A DNA stretch of 64,000 bases from Alphaproteobacteria bacterium (GCA_030429105.1 JAUIDE010000004.1:27987-91986); one strand, 5' to 3'; shown: positions 8,085-17,083, counted from the stretch's first letter. Made by a program: numbers and translations. Notes: a model not told the origin generated them from the sequence alone.

Positions 8085-9446
8085 ATGACGGGCCGCCTCA
8101 CGCTCGAAGAGCTTGAACGCCACGCGACCGCCGGGCGCGTGGACACGGTGATCATCGCCGCGCCGGACATGCAGGGAAGGCTGATGGGAAAGCGCTTCAC
8201 TGCGCGCCATTTCCTCGACGCCGGCCATGAGGAGACGCATTGCTGCAACTACCTCCTCGCCACGGACATGGAGATGAACACCGTCCAGGGCTATGAGGCG
8301 ACGAGCTGGGCCAAGGGCTACGGCGACTACATCCAGAAGCCGGACCTCTCCACGCTGCGCCTCATCCCCTGGGCGGAGGGGACGGCGCTGGTGATCGCGG
8401 ACCTGCTCGACCATCACGGCGAGCCGGTTCCCCACGCGCCGCGGACCATGCTGAAGCGGCAGCTCGAACGCCTCGCCGCGCTCGGCTATGGCATGAACGC
8501 GGCGACCGAGCTCGAATTCTTCGTCTTCCGCGAGAGCTTCGAGGCGCTTTCCGATCAGGATTACGCGCGCCCGACTCCGATCAGCCCCTATAACGAGGAC
8601 TACCACATCTTCCAGACCGCCAAGGAAGAGGCGCTGATGCGGGCGATCCGCAACGGCCTCATGGCGGCGGGCGTGCCGGTGGAGAACACGAAGGGCGAGG
8701 CGGAGGCGGGCCAGGCGGAGATCAACGTCCGCTATGCCGGCGCGCTGGAGACGGCTGACACGCATCTCCTCGTCAAGGAGGCGGTGAAGGAGATCGCCTT
8801 CGCCGAGGGCCGCGCCGTCACCTTCATGGCGAAGTGGAGCCATGAGCGCGCCGGCTCCTCCAGCCATATCCACCAGTCGCTGACGAAGGACGGCGCGCCG
8901 GCCTTCTTCGACCCCGCCGCCGAGCATTCGATGTCGGAGACGATGCGGCACTGGCTCGGCGGCCTCCTCGCCCATGCGGCAGAGACGACGCTGCTGCTGG
9001 CGCCTTACGTCAATTCCTACAAGCGCTTCTGCGTCGGCATGTTCGCGCCCACGAAGACCGTCTGGTCGATGGACAACCGCACCGCCGGCTTCCGCGTCGT
9101 CGGCGAGGGGACGAAGGGCGTGCGGGTGGAGAACCGGATCGGCGGGTCGGACCTCAACCCCTATCTCGCGCTCGCCGGCCAGATCGCGGCGGGGATCGCA
9201 GGGCTGGAGGGCAAGCTGGAGCCGGGCCCCAGCTTCGCCGGGGACGCCTATGGCGGAGACGGCGCGCCCGAAATCCCGAAGACCCTGCGCGAGGCGACCG
9301 ACGCCTTCGCGGGTTCGGCCATGCTCCGCGCGGCGCTGGGCGACGCGGTGGTTGACCACTACGTCCACGCCGCGCGCTGGGAGCAGGCGGATTTCGATGC
9401 GCGCGTCACCGATTACGAGCGCCGCCGCTTCTTCGAGAGGGCGTGA
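8085..9446 (+). CDS. glutamine synthetase family gamma-glutamyl ligase (PuuA/GlnA4/IpuC-like)
   Basis: A 453-residue glutamine-synthetase-fold ligase. Family landmarks are the ATELEFFVF metal-binding strand, GEAEAGQAEINVRY, the KWSHERAGSSSHIHQS nucleotide and metal histidine region, and the NRTAGFRVVGEG and RIGGSDLNPYLALA segments near the C-terminus. It lacks the adenylylation-type context of GlnA and sits among amine-type catabolic genes. It therefore more likely joins glutamate to an amine (putrescine, ethanolamine, isopropylamine and similar substrates are known in this family) than to ammonia. The aldehyde dehydrogenase begins one base after its stop, so the two are co-translated. The exact amine is unknown. 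Confidence 0.88.
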   Translation: MTGRLTLEELERHATAGRVDTVIIAAPDMQGRLMGKRFTARHFLDAGHEETHCCNYLLATDMEMNTVQGYEATSWAKGYGDYIQKPDLSTLRLIPWAEGTALVIADLLDHHGEPVPHAPRTMLKRQLERLAALGYGMNAATELEFFVFRESFEALSDQDYARPTPISPYNEDYHIFQTAKEEALMRAIRNGLMAAGVPVENTKGEAEAGQAEINVRYAGALETADTHLLVKEAVKEIAFAEGRAVTFMAKWSHERAGSSSHIHQSLTKDGAPAFFDPAAEHSMSETMRHWLGGLLAHAAETTLLLAPYVNSYKRFCVGMFAPTKTVWSMDNRTAGFRVVGEGTKGVRVENRIGGSDLNPYLALAGQIAAGIAGLEGKLEPGPSFAGDAYGGDGAPEIPKTLREATDAFAGSAMLRAALGDAVVDHYVHAARWEQADFDARVTDYERRRFFERA

Positions 9447-9447
9447 G

Positions 9448-10827
9448 ATGGCCGAGATGATCCGCTGCATATCCCCGATCGACGGCGCGCTCGTCGCCGA
9501 GCGCGCGGCCTTCACCGCCGCCGAGGCCGGCGCGGCGGTGGCGCGCGCCCGCGCGGCGCAGGCCGCCTGGGCCGCGCGCCCGCTTTCCGAGCGCGTCGCA
9601 CTGGTGGAAGCCGGCGTCGCCCGGCTCGCGGCGATGGAGGACTCCGTCCCCGAGCTTGCGCGCATGATGGGCCGCCCCGTCCGCTATGGCGGCGAGATGG
9701 GCGGCGTGAAGGAAAGGGCGGGCTACATGGCCTCCGTCGCGGAGGCCGCGCTCGCCCCCCTTGAGATCGCGGACGATGAGAAGTTCCGTCGCTTCATCAG
9801 GCGGGAGCCGCACGGCCTCGTCCTCGTCATCGCGCCGTGGAACTATCCCTATCTGACGGCGATCAACACGGTCGCCCCCGCGCTCATCGCCGGGAACGCC
9901 GTGCTCCTGAAGCATGCGGCGCAGACCATCCTTGCGGGCGAGCGCATGGCGCGGGCCTTCCATGAGGCGGGCGTGCCGGCGGACGTCTTCCAGCCGGTCT
10001 GCCTCACCCATCAGGGAACGGCGGACCTCATCGCCGCCCGCGCCTTCGGCTTCGTGAACTTCACCGGCTCCGTCTCCGGCGGCCGCGCCATCGAGCGCGC
10101 CGCGGCGGGGACCTTCACCGCCCTCGGGCTGGAGTTGGGCGGCAAGGACCCGGGCTATGTGATGGAGGATGCGGACCTTGAGGCCGCGGCGGAGACGCTG
10201 ATCGACGGGGCGATGTTCAATTCCGGACAATGCTGCTGCGGGATCGAGCGCATCTATGTCGCCGCGCCGCTCTTCGACCGCTTCGTGGAGAAGGCGGTGA
10301 GCATCGTCGAGGGCTACCGGCTCGGAAACCCGCTCGACCCGGAGACCACTCTCGGCCCAATGGCGCAGACCCGTTTCGCCGATCTCGTCCGCGCGCAGAC
10401 CGCCGCCGCGGTAGCCGCGGGCGCGAAGGCGCTCGTCGATCCCGCCCGCTTTCCCGGCCAGGGCGGCGCGTATCTCGGTCCGCAGATCCTCACCGGCGTC
10501 GACCATTCCATGGACCTGATGCGGGAGGAGAATTTCGGCCCCGTCGTCGGGATCATGAAGGTCGAGGGCGACGAGGAGGCGCTGCGGCTGATGAACGACA
10601 GCGCCTATGGCCTCACGGCCTCGCTCTGGACGCGAGACATCGACCGCGCCGAGCGCCTCGGCGCGCGCATCGAGACAGGCACCGTCTTCATGAACCGCTG
10701 CGACTATCTCGACCCGGCGCTCTGCTGGACCGGCTGCAAGGATACGGGGCGCGGCGCCGCGCTCTCCGACCTCGGCTATCATGCCCTCACCCGACCCAAA
10801 TCCTTCCATCTGAAGAAGCCACAATGA
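9448..10827 (+). CDS. NAD(P)-dependent aldehyde dehydrogenase
   Basis: A 459-residue member of the ALDH superfamily, slightly shorter than the usual 480-500. Visible motifs are PWNYPYLTAINTVAPALIAGN (Rossmann region, with the active-site Asn), FTGSVSGGRAI (coenzyme loop), LELGGKDPGYV (general-base Glu) and FNSGQCCCGIERIYV with the catalytic cysteine in a Cys triplet. The usual LKPS lysine element reads LLKHA. It is expected to oxidise the aldehyde made by the following alcohol dehydrogenase, possibly as a gamma-glutamylated aldehyde in the manner of PuuC (inference). It starts one base after the ligase gene stop and overlaps the alcohol dehydrogenase start (ATGA). Confidence 0.93.
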   Translation: MAEMIRCISPIDGALVAERAAFTAAEAGAAVARARAAQAAWAARPLSERVALVEAGVARLAAMEDSVPELARMMGRPVRYGGEMGGVKERAGYMASVAEAALAPLEIADDEKFRRFIRREPHGLVLVIAPWNYPYLTAINTVAPALIAGNAVLLKHAAQTILAGERMARAFHEAGVPADVFQPVCLTHQGTADLIAARAFGFVNFTGSVSGGRAIERAAAGTFTALGLELGGKDPGYVMEDADLEAAAETLIDGAMFNSGQCCCGIERIYVAAPLFDRFVEKAVSIVEGYRLGNPLDPETTLGPMAQTRFADLVRAQTAAAVAAGAKALVDPARFPGQGGAYLGPQILTGVDHSMDLMREENFGPVVGIMKVEGDEEALRLMNDSAYGLTASLWTRDIDRAERLGARIETGTVFMNRCDYLDPALCWTGCKDTGRGAALSDLGYHALTRPKSFHLKKPQ

Positions 10828-11972
10828 CCAGCCCCCGCGCCAATTTCTCCTATCCCACCGCAATCCGCTTCGGCGCCGGCCGCATCGCCGAACTCGGCGA
10901 GGCCTGCGCCGCAGCCCGCATCCGCCGCCCCCTCCTCGTGACGGATCGCGGACTCGCCGCGCTCCCCGTCACGGCGCGCGCGCTCGAGATCATGGAGGCG
11001 GCGGGCCTTGGCCGCGCCGTTTTCGCGGAGGTCGACGCGAACCCGACCGGCGCCAATCTCGAAGCCGGGCTCGCCGTCTACCGGACCGGCGGCCATGACG
11101 GCGTCGTCGCCTTCGGCGGCGGCTCCGCGCTCGACCTCGGCAAGGCGGTCGCCTTCATGGCGGGGCAGGACCGGCCCGTCTGGGATTTCGAGGATATCGG
11201 GGACTGGTGGACGCGCGCGAAGCCGGAGGGCATCGCCCCTTCCGTCGCCGTGCCGACGACCGCCGGCACCGGCTCCGAAGTCGGCCGCGCCTCGGTGCTG
11301 ACGAACGAGGAGGCGCAGGAGAAGAAGATCATCTTCCACCCGAAGATCCTCCCCTCCGTCGTTATCGCAGACCCCGAACTCACCGTCGGCATGCCGCGCA
11401 TGATCACCGCCGGCACGGGGATGGACGCCTTCGCCCATTGCCTTGAAGCCTATTGCTCCCCGCATTTCCACCCGATGAGCCAGGGGATCGCGCTCGAAGG
11501 CATGCGCCTCGTGAAGACGGCGTTGCCCCGCGCCGTGGCGGAGCCTACCGACCTCCTCGCGCGGGCGGACATGATGGCCGCGGCGATGATGGGCGCCGTC
11601 GCCTTCCAGAAGGGGCTCGGCGCGATCCATTCGATCTCCCACCCGGTCGGCGCGCATCACCACACCCATCACGGCATGACCAACGCGGCGGTGATGGGCG
11701 CCGTCCTCGCCTTCAACCGTCCGGCGGTGGAGGCGAAGATCGAGGCGGCGGCGGCCTATCTCGGGATCGGCGGGGGCTTTCACGGCTTCGCCGCCTTTGT
11801 GGACGGGCTGATCTCCGGCATCGGCCTCCCCATCGGCCTCACGGCCCTCGGCGTGAAGGAGCCGGACCTTGACCGCCTCGCGGCGGACGCGCGCCGCGAC
11901 CCGTCATGCGGCGGAAACCCCGTGCCGCTGACGGCGGAGAACATGCGCCCGCTGATCGAATCGTGCCTCTGA
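10824..11972 (+). CDS. iron-containing (group III) alcohol dehydrogenase
   Basis: A 382-residue enzyme of the Fe-ADH family. The NAD-binding GGGSALDLGKAVAF motif lies near residue 93. The metal-binding set is visible: Asp and His in GTGMDAFAHCLEAY, and the two histidines in GLGAIHSISHPVGAHHHTHHG. It should oxidise a primary alcohol to an aldehyde that the preceding aldehyde dehydrogenase takes to the acid. In context the likely alcohol is the hydroxyl end of a gamma-glutamylated amino alcohol, or simply a small alcohol (inference). The start overlaps the ALDH stop by 4 bases. A short gap with a G/C-run hairpin-like sequence precedes the next gene. Confidence 0.93.
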   Translation: MTSPRANFSYPTAIRFGAGRIAELGEACAAARIRRPLLVTDRGLAALPVTARALEIMEAAGLGRAVFAEVDANPTGANLEAGLAVYRTGGHDGVVAFGGGSALDLGKAVAFMAGQDRPVWDFEDIGDWWTRAKPEGIAPSVAVPTTAGTGSEVGRASVLTNEEAQEKKIIFHPKILPSVVIADPELTVGMPRMITAGTGMDAFAHCLEAYCSPHFHPMSQGIALEGMRLVKTALPRAVAEPTDLLARADMMAAAMMGAVAFQKGLGAIHSISHPVGAHHHTHHGMTNAAVMGAVLAFNRPAVEAKIEAAAAYLGIGGGFHGFAAFVDGLISGIGLPIGLTALGVKEPDLDRLAADARRDPSCGGNPVPLTAENMRPLIESCL

Positions 11973-12014
11973 GCCGGTCTTGAAGATCGGGGGGGAGGGG
12001 CCATCCTCTCCCCC

Positions 12015-13007
12015 ATGAGCACGATCACCCGCCGCGCCGCCCTCGCCGGCCTCGCCTCGTCCTTCGCCCTCCCCGCGGCCGCCGCGCTGGAGGGGGCCGC
12101 GCGCATGGCCGGCGGGCTGGACCAGCTCCGCTGCCTCGTGATCCTGCACGAGGGCGAGCAGCGCCTCGCCCGCGCCTTCCGCGGCCCCGCGCCGGATCGC
12201 GCCGCGAACGTGAAATCCGTCTCGAAAACCCTCGTCGCCCTCATCGCCGGCGCCGCCTTCGCCCGCGGCGTCGCCGCCGGGCCGGAGGCGCGGCTGGTCG
12301 ATGTCGCGCCCCGGCTCATCCCGCGCGGCGCCGATCCCCGCGTGGAGGCGATCACGCTCGGCCATCTCCTCTCCATGACGGCCGGGCTGGAGCGGACCTC
12401 GGGAGCGAATTACGGAGCTTGGGTTGAGAGCGGAAACTGGGTTGCCCATGCGCTCTCTCGCCCGTTTGTCGCGGAGCCGGGGGCGGCCTTCCAGTATTCG
12501 ACCGGGACTTTTCACATCCTCGGCGCGGCGCTCGCCGTCGCCTCCGGGCGGAGCCTTCACGACATGGCGGAGGACTGGCTCGCCCGCCCGCTCGCCATCG
12601 CGATTCCCCCGTGGACGCGGGACCCGCAGGGCTTCTTCCTTGGCGGCAACGAGATGGCGCTCTCTCCCCTCGCCCTCGCCCGGATCGGGGAGATGGTTCG
12701 CCTCGGCGGCGTTTGGGAGGGGCGGGAGGTCATTCCCGCCGGATGGCACGAAACGTCCATGATCCCTCGCGCCCGCTCCCCCTTCTCGGGGGACGATTAC
12801 GGCTACGGCTGGTTCCTGACCGAACTCGGCGGGGAGCGGGCCGCTTACGCCCGCGGCTATGGCGGGCAGATGCTCTTCATCCTGCCGGGCCGGGCGCTCG
12901 TGATCGCCATCACCTCGGACCCAAACCGCCCGGCCCGCACCGCCGGCCATGTCGGGGACCTGCGACGGCTGGTGACGGATGCCATCCTGCCCGCCTTCGA
13001 AGCCTAG
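12015..13007 (+). CDS. serine hydrolase, class C beta-lactamase family, exported
   Basis: A 330-residue protein opening with MSTITRRAALAGLASSFALP, a twin-arginine-like signal. The SxxK nucleophile motif is SVSK (about residue 68), and the second motif is QYSTGTF, where the classical YxN has become YST. The third (KTG-like) box is weak, perhaps GYGGQ. This pattern fits the large class C-like family that includes esterases and peptidases rather than a true resistance beta-lactamase. It is the last gene of the plus-strand catabolic run, 42 bases after the alcohol dehydrogenase. It could be part of that operon or independent. The 3' end overlaps the convergent uracil-DNA glycosylase gene by 4 bases. 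Confidence 0.8.
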   Translation: MSTITRRAALAGLASSFALPAAAALEGAARMAGGLDQLRCLVILHEGEQRLARAFRGPAPDRAANVKSVSKTLVALIAGAAFARGVAAGPEARLVDVAPRLIPRGADPRVEAITLGHLLSMTAGLERTSGANYGAWVESGNWVAHALSRPFVAEPGAAFQYSTGTFHILGAALAVASGRSLHDMAEDWLARPLAIAIPPWTRDPQGFFLGGNEMALSPLALARIGEMVRLGGVWEGREVIPAGWHETSMIPRARSPFSGDDYGYGWFLTELGGERAAYARGYGGQMLFILPGRALVIAITSDPNRPARTAGHVGDLRRLVTDAILPAFEA

Positions 13008-13651
13008 CCCTCCGGCCCAAGCTCCGCCCGCGCCGCCTCGAACACCGCCTCGAACATCTCCGCGGTGAGCCGCCCGGTATTCGTGTTGTATCTGGAGCAA
13101 TGGTAGCTGTCCCAGAGCGTCAGCCCGGCGACCTCATGCCGCGCCCCGTGCGCGAACGGATGGGCGGAGAGCTTGGCGCCGAGCGCGCGGAGCGTGCTTT
13201 CATGGGAGATACGCCCGAGACAGAGGATCGCGCGGAGCCGGGGGAGGGCGGCGATGCGGGCGGCGAGGAAGGGGCGACAGCGGTTGATCTCATCACCCAC
13301 CGGCTTGTTCTGCGGCGGCACGCAACGAACCGCGTTCGTCACCATCGCGCCCGCCAGAACCAGCCCGTCATCGGGCCGGGCGGCGAAGGCGCCGTTGGCC
13401 CAGCCGAATTTAGTCAGCGTCGCATAGAGAAGGTCGCCAGCGAAATCCCCGGTGAAGGGCCGCCCCGTCCGGTTCGCGCCCGTCACGCCGGGCGCAAGGC
13501 CCACGACGAGCAGCCGCGCCGCCTCGTCTCCGAAGCTCGGCACGGCTCCGTTGAACCAATCGGGGTTCTTGGCCCGCGTCTCGTCACGATAGGCGGCGAG
13601 GCGCGGGCAGAGGCGGCAATCGCGCGGCGCTTCCGCGCCGGCCGCGCTCAC
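13004..13651 (-). CDS. family 5 uracil-DNA glycosylase (UDGb type)
   Basis: A 215-residue DNA repair glycosylase that removes uracil, and in characterised relatives also other deaminated bases. It shows the family 5 layout: an N-terminal CRLCPRL cysteine pair for the 4Fe-4S cluster, motif 1 GLAPGVTGANRTGRPFTGD, and a further cluster cysteine in NAVRCVPPQNKP. The C-terminal motif is YHCSRYNTNTGRLT, where most relatives have HPS. Cytoplasmic. It is transcribed with the upstream NYN nuclease gene, whose stop overlaps this start by 4 bases (ATGA-type overlap), so the two are probably translationally coupled. Confidence 0.9.
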   Translation of the reverse strand: MSAAGAEAPRDCRLCPRLAAYRDETRAKNPDWFNGAVPSFGDEAARLLVVGLAPGVTGANRTGRPFTGDFAGDLLYATLTKFGWANGAFAARPDDGLVLAGAMVTNAVRCVPPQNKPVGDEINRCRPFLAARIAALPRLRAILCLGRISHESTLRALGAKLSAHPFAHGARHEVAGLTLWDSYHCSRYNTNTGRLTAEMFEAVFEAARAELGPEG

Positions 13652-14226
13652 TCTTCCGCGGCCTCGGAGGGCACGTCCTCCTCATCCATCCGCGGAGGGC
13701 GGGGCGGACGGCCGATCACGTCCTTGAGTTCCTCGAGTTCGATGAAATTGTCCGCCTGGCGGCGGAGATCGTCTGCGATCATCGGCGGCTGGGAGCGGAT
13801 CGTCGAAACGACGGAGACGCGGCATCCCTTGCGCTGGATCGCGGCGATGAGCGGCTTGAAATCTCCATCTCCACTGAAGAGGACGATGTGATCCACCTTC
13901 TCGGCCATCTCCATCGCGTCGATCGCAAGCTCGATGTCCATGTTGCCCTTCACCTTCCGGCGGCCCATCGAGTCGATGAACTCCTTCGCCGGCTTGGTGA
14001 CCATGGTGAAGCCATTGTAGTCCAGCCAATCCACCAGCGGACGGATCGGGGAATATTCCTGATCCTCCAGCAGGGCGGTGTAGTAGTAGGCGCGTACAAG
14101 CTTGCCTCGGCGCAGGAACTCGCTCCTGAGCAGCTTGTAGTCGATGTCGAAGCCCAGAGCCCTCGCAGCGGCATAGAGATTCGAGCCGTCGATGAAGAGC
14201 GCCAGGCGTTCGTCACGATAAAACAT
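13648..14226 (-). CDS. NYN-domain (LabA/DUF88-type) putative ribonuclease
   Basis: A 192-residue protein with a PIN-like NYN domain. The acidic catalytic set is visible: LFIDGSNLY (about residue 14), KGNMDIELAIDAM (about 96) and LFSGDGDFKPLI (about 116). Known NYN proteins are metal-dependent RNases, and LabA/DUF88 members are widespread in alphaproteobacteria but poorly characterised. The C-terminal 30 residues are acidic and proline-rich, ending EDVPSEAAEE. The ATG at 14226 was chosen because it directly precedes YRDERLALFIDGSN, whereas the open frame further upstream is arginine-rich and unlike the family. It is divergent from folK. Confidence 0.88.
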   Translation of the reverse strand: MFYRDERLALFIDGSNLYAAARALGFDIDYKLLRSEFLRRGKLVRAYYYTALLEDQEYSPIRPLVDWLDYNGFTMVTKPAKEFIDSMGRRKVKGNMDIELAIDAMEMAEKVDHIVLFSGDGDFKPLIAAIQRKGCRVSVVSTIRSQPPMIADDLRRQADNFIELEELKDVIGRPPRPPRMDEEDVPSEAAEE

Positions 14227-14363
14227 TCGGGACACCTCGAAATGTGGCGCGGGCCCGTATATTGAAGGCTTGTGGCCTTCTTCCGGGCATCCGCAAGTGG
14301 TGCGAAAATATGAGACTGGCCGGGGAATGCAATGTCGATTGTGGACAGGAAGTCTCTCAAAGA

Positions 14364-14933
14364 GTGGAAATCTTTTCCGTTCTCGTTGCGTTCGGCGCAA
14401 ACATGCCGTCCGCTTTCGGTTCGCCGCGCGAAACGCTGGAAGAGGCGCTTCGCCGGCTGACTGCGTTCGGCGTTCGGCCCCTCTCCGTCGCCCGCTGGCG
14501 CCGCTCACCCGCCTTTCCGCCGGGCTCAAGCCCGGATTATGTCAATGGAGCCGCGCTGATGCAAGCCGGGCTTGCGCCGGAGCCGCTGCTCGCGCTCCTG
14601 CATGAGGTCGAGGCTTCCCTCGGTCGGGAAAGGCGGGCGCGATGGGCGGCGCGGGTCTGCGATCTCGACCTCATCGCCGTCGGCGACGCTGTCCTTCCCG
14701 ATGCGGAGACGCTGCGCGCCCTGATGGCGCTCGGCCCGGAAAAGGCCGGCGCCGCCCCTGCGCCGGAGCGGCTGATCCTGCCCCATCCGAGGTTGCAGGA
14801 GCGCGCCTTCGTCCTCGCCCCGCTCGCCGACATCGCGCCGGACTGGCGCCATCCGCTGACCGGGCGGAGCGTTTCGGAGATGCTCGCCGCGCTGCCGGAG
14901 GCGGCGCGGGCGGAAGTGGAGATCGACGCATGA
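14364..14933 (+). CDS. folK: 2-amino-4-hydroxy-6-hydroxymethyldihydropteridine diphosphokinase
   Basis: Transfers pyrophosphate from ATP to 6-hydroxymethyl-dihydropterin in folate biosynthesis. The 189-residue frame starts at GTG 14364, which gives the usual N-terminal strand followed by FGANMPSAFG, where FolK proteins have LGSN(L/M)G. The diagnostic RWAARVCDLDLIAVGD motif and the ILPHPRLQERAFVLAPLADIAP block are intact. An AGGA lies 13 bases before the GTG, rather far, so the exact start is less certain than the identity. The stop overlaps the following methyltransferase start (ATGA). The 137-base region shared with the divergent NYN gene holds the promoters and a small 6-bp inverted repeat (14264-14280). 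Confidence 0.88.
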   Translation: MEIFSVLVAFGANMPSAFGSPRETLEEALRRLTAFGVRPLSVARWRRSPAFPPGSSPDYVNGAALMQAGLAPEPLLALLHEVEASLGRERRARWAARVCDLDLIAVGDAVLPDAETLRALMALGPEKAGAAPAPERLILPHPRLQERAFVLAPLADIAPDWRHPLTGRSVSEMLAALPEAARAEVEIDA

Positions 14934-15745
14934 CCGAAGCCGAGGAAGAGGCGCTGGCCGAGGCCTATGAGCGCGCGCTGGCGCTGGAGAAGGCCGGGGA
15001 CCCGGCAGCCGCCGCGGCCTGGGCCGAGGTCCTGGCGCTCGACGAGAGGGACCCGGGCGGCGCCGCGCTCCGCCTCGCCGCGCTCGGCGCCGCCCCGGCG
15101 CCGGACCGCGCTGCCCCCGCCTATGTCGCCACGCTCTTCGACCAGCACGCGGAGGTCTTCGACGGCATCCTCGTCGATCAGCTCGAATACGGCGCGCCGA
15201 TGCTGGCGCGCGAACGGCTCCAGATGCTCGGCCTCGGCCCTTTCGGCGCGATGCTCGATCTCGGCTGCGGCACCGGCCTCGCGGCGGAGGCGCTGGAGGA
15301 CATGACGGAGCGACGAGTCGGGGTCGATCTCTCCGAGGGGATGATCGAGGTGGCGGGGGAGAAGGAACTCTACGACGATCTCTTCATCGGGGACGCGCTC
15401 CGATTTCTGGAGGAGACGGACGAGACCTGGGACATCGTGACGGGCATGGACCTCCTGCCCTATCTCGGGGATGTCGGCCCGCTCTTCCGCGCCGCGCGCG
15501 CCCGGCTCGCGCCCGGCGGGCTCTTTCTCTTCTCGACCGAGACCCTGCCCCAGGAGGCCTTCGCCGGCGCCGCCTGGCGGGTGACGCCGCACCAGCGCTT
15601 CGCCCATCGGGAGGCCGCGCTGCGGTCCCTCCTCGACAATGCGGGCTTCGAGACCGTGGAGGCGACGCTGATCGCCCTCCGGCTCGAATCAGGCGCCCCG
15701 ATCGCCGGCCATCTCTTCATTGCGCGGGCGCGAGAGGCGGTTTGA
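14930..15745 (+). CDS. class I SAM-dependent methyltransferase with N-terminal TPR-like segment
   Basis: A 271-residue predicted methyltransferase. The SAM-binding motif I is [15 protein letters not shown] near residue 108, followed by [13 protein letters not shown] (motif II acid) and [15 protein letters not shown]. The first 60 residues form a helical, alanine-rich repeat ([23 protein letters not shown] type) that resembles a single TPR, a layout seen in many alphaproteobacterial methyltransferases of unknown substrate. It overlaps folK by 4 bases and is probably coupled to it, but no folate role is implied. The CoA-transferase operon starts 53 bases downstream. Confidence 0.82.
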   Translation: MTEAEEEALAEAYERALALEKAGDPAAAAAWAEVLALDERDPGGAALRLAALGAAPAPDRAAPAYVATLFDQHAEVFDGILVDQLEYGAPMLARERLQMLGLGPFGAMLDLGCGTGLAAEALEDMTERRVGVDLSEGMIEVAGEKELYDDLFIGDALRFLEETDETWDIVTGMDLLPYLGDVGPLFRAARARLAPGGLFLFSTETLPQEAFAGAAWRVTPHQRFAHREAALRSLLDNAGFETVEATLIALRLESGAPIAGHLFIARAREAV

Positions 15746-15798
15746 CAGCGCCTGCGCAAGGCGGGAAAACACCGGCGACGCCTCAGGAGGGAATCCCC

Positions 15799-16494
15799 AT
15801 GAAGAAGGTCTATCCGGACGCCGCGGCCGCGCTCGACGGCCTCCTCTTCGACGGCATGACCATCGCCGCGGGCGGCTTCGGCCTCTGCGGCATCCCGGAA
15901 CTGCTGATCGCCGCGATCCGCGATTCGGGGGTGAAGAACCTCACCGTCGCCTCCAACAACGCCGGGGTGGACGATTTCGGCCTCGGCCTTCTCCTCCAGA
16001 CGCGACAGGTCAAGAAGATGATCTCCTCCTATGTCGGGGAGAATGCGGAGTTCATGCGCCAGTACCTCTCCGGTGAGCTTGAGCTGGAGTTTAACCCGCA
16101 GGGCACGCTGGCGGAGCGGATGCGCGCCGGCGGCGCCGGCATTCCGGGCTTCTACACCAAGACAGGCGTGGGCACCGTGATCGCGGAGGGCAAGGAGCTG
16201 AAGGAGTTCGACGGGCAGACGTATGTCCTCGAACGCGGGCTCGTGATGGACCTCGCCATCGTCAAGGCCTGGAAGGGCGACGACATGGGCAACCTCGTCT
16301 ATCGAAAGACGGCGCGGAACTTCAATCCGCCGGCGGCGACATGCGGCAAGGTCTGCGTCGCCGAGGTGGAGGAGATCGTTCCGCGGGGCAGCCTCGACCC
16401 GGACATGATCCACACGCCCGGCATCTACGTCCACCGCATCATCCAGGGGACGCACGAGAAGCGGATCGAGAACCGCACGGTGCGGGCCGCCTGA
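15799..16494 (+). CDS. scoA: 3-oxoacid CoA-transferase subunit A
   Basis: The alpha subunit of succinyl-CoA:3-ketoacid CoA-transferase, 231 residues. Visible landmarks are [20 protein letters not shown] (CoA-binding glycine loop), [15 protein letters not shown], and the [16 protein letters not shown] segment. The enzyme activates acetoacetate, linking ketone body or polyhydroxybutyrate turnover to acetyl-CoA. The start at 15799 follows AGGAGGGAA. The beta subunit gene lies downstream but is separated from it by a membrane-protein gene, which is unusual because scoA and scoB normally abut. The identity is secure from the subunit's sequence and its partner. Confidence 0.94.
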   Translation: MKKVYPDAAAALDGLLFDGMTIAAGGFGLCGIPELLIAAIRDSGVKNLTVASNNAGVDDFGLGLLLQTRQVKKMISSYVGENAEFMRQYLSGELELEFNPQGTLAERMRAGGAGIPGFYTKTGVGTVIAEGKELKEFDGQTYVLERGLVMDLAIVKAWKGDDMGNLVYRKTARNFNPPAATCGKVCVAEVEEIVPRGSLDPDMIHTPGIYVHRIIQGTHEKRIENRTVRAA

Positions 16495-16498
16495 GCCG

Positions 16499-17083
16499 AT
16501 GGGGCGGCGGCTCCTCTGGCTCGCCGTCCTGCTCCTCCTCGTCGGCCTCTGCTGGTACGGCTTCCGCGAAGCTGGGCGGGACTACCTCGCCTTCTGGCTC
16601 GGCTCCGGGCCGCTGATCGGCCTCGCCACCATCGCCATCGGCTTCGCCTGGGGCGGGGTGGACCGGAACGCCGGGCTCGTCTCCGCCGATCCTGCGGTCT
16701 ATGCCGGCGCAGCGATGCAGCTGGCGGGCCTGCCGCTCTTCGTCTTTGGCGGGCACATGCGCGCGCGGGGCACCGCGATTTCGGCATGGGACCGGCTGGT
16801 CGCCCTACCCCTTGCGCTCATCTATCTTGGCGCGATGCTCGGCTGGCTCCTGCTCATCGCGCCGGCGCAATATTTCGCCTTCCTCCTCTTCGGCGCCCCC
16901 TCCCGCATCGCGCTCGCCTCCGGCTGGCGGGGCGCGGCGCGGCTGGAGCGGGGGCGGCTCGACATGATCGAGGGGGCCGCGCCGCCGCCCGGCTACTGGG
17001 ACGCGACGATGCGGGAAAAGCCGGTCTCCCTCGCCTCAGCCTTCCTCGCCGCCGGGCTCGGCCTCGCCGCTTTTCTCGGCTGA
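16499..17083 (+). CDS. membrane protein of unknown function between scoA and scoB
   Basis: A 194-residue protein with about five hydrophobic segments (roughly residues 4-20, 33-50, 68-86, 100-125 and 175-192). It begins 4 bases after the scoA stop and ends 83 bases before scoB. Hydrophobic helices are broken by a charged stretch ([20 protein letters not shown]) in the second half. I recognise no family and propose no function. Its codon use and GC content match the neighbours, so it does not look like a recent insertion, yet it interrupts a pair of genes that usually touch. Co-transcription with the CoA-transferase is likely from spacing. Confidence 0.7.
   Translation: MGRRLLWLAVLLLLVGLCWYGFREAGRDYLAFWLGSGPLIGLATIAIGFAWGGVDRNAGLVSADPAVYAGAAMQLAGLPLFVFGGHMRARGTAISAWDRLVALPLALIYLGAMLGWLLLIAPAQYFAFLLFGAPSRIALASGWRGAARLERGRLDMIEGAAPPPGYWDATMREKPVSLASAFLAAGLGLAAFLG

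Noticed and set aside
12015..13007. A class C beta-lactamase resistance gene
   Set aside because: It has SxxK but YST instead of YxN and no clear KTG. The context is catabolic. It fits the general serine-hydrolase family better.
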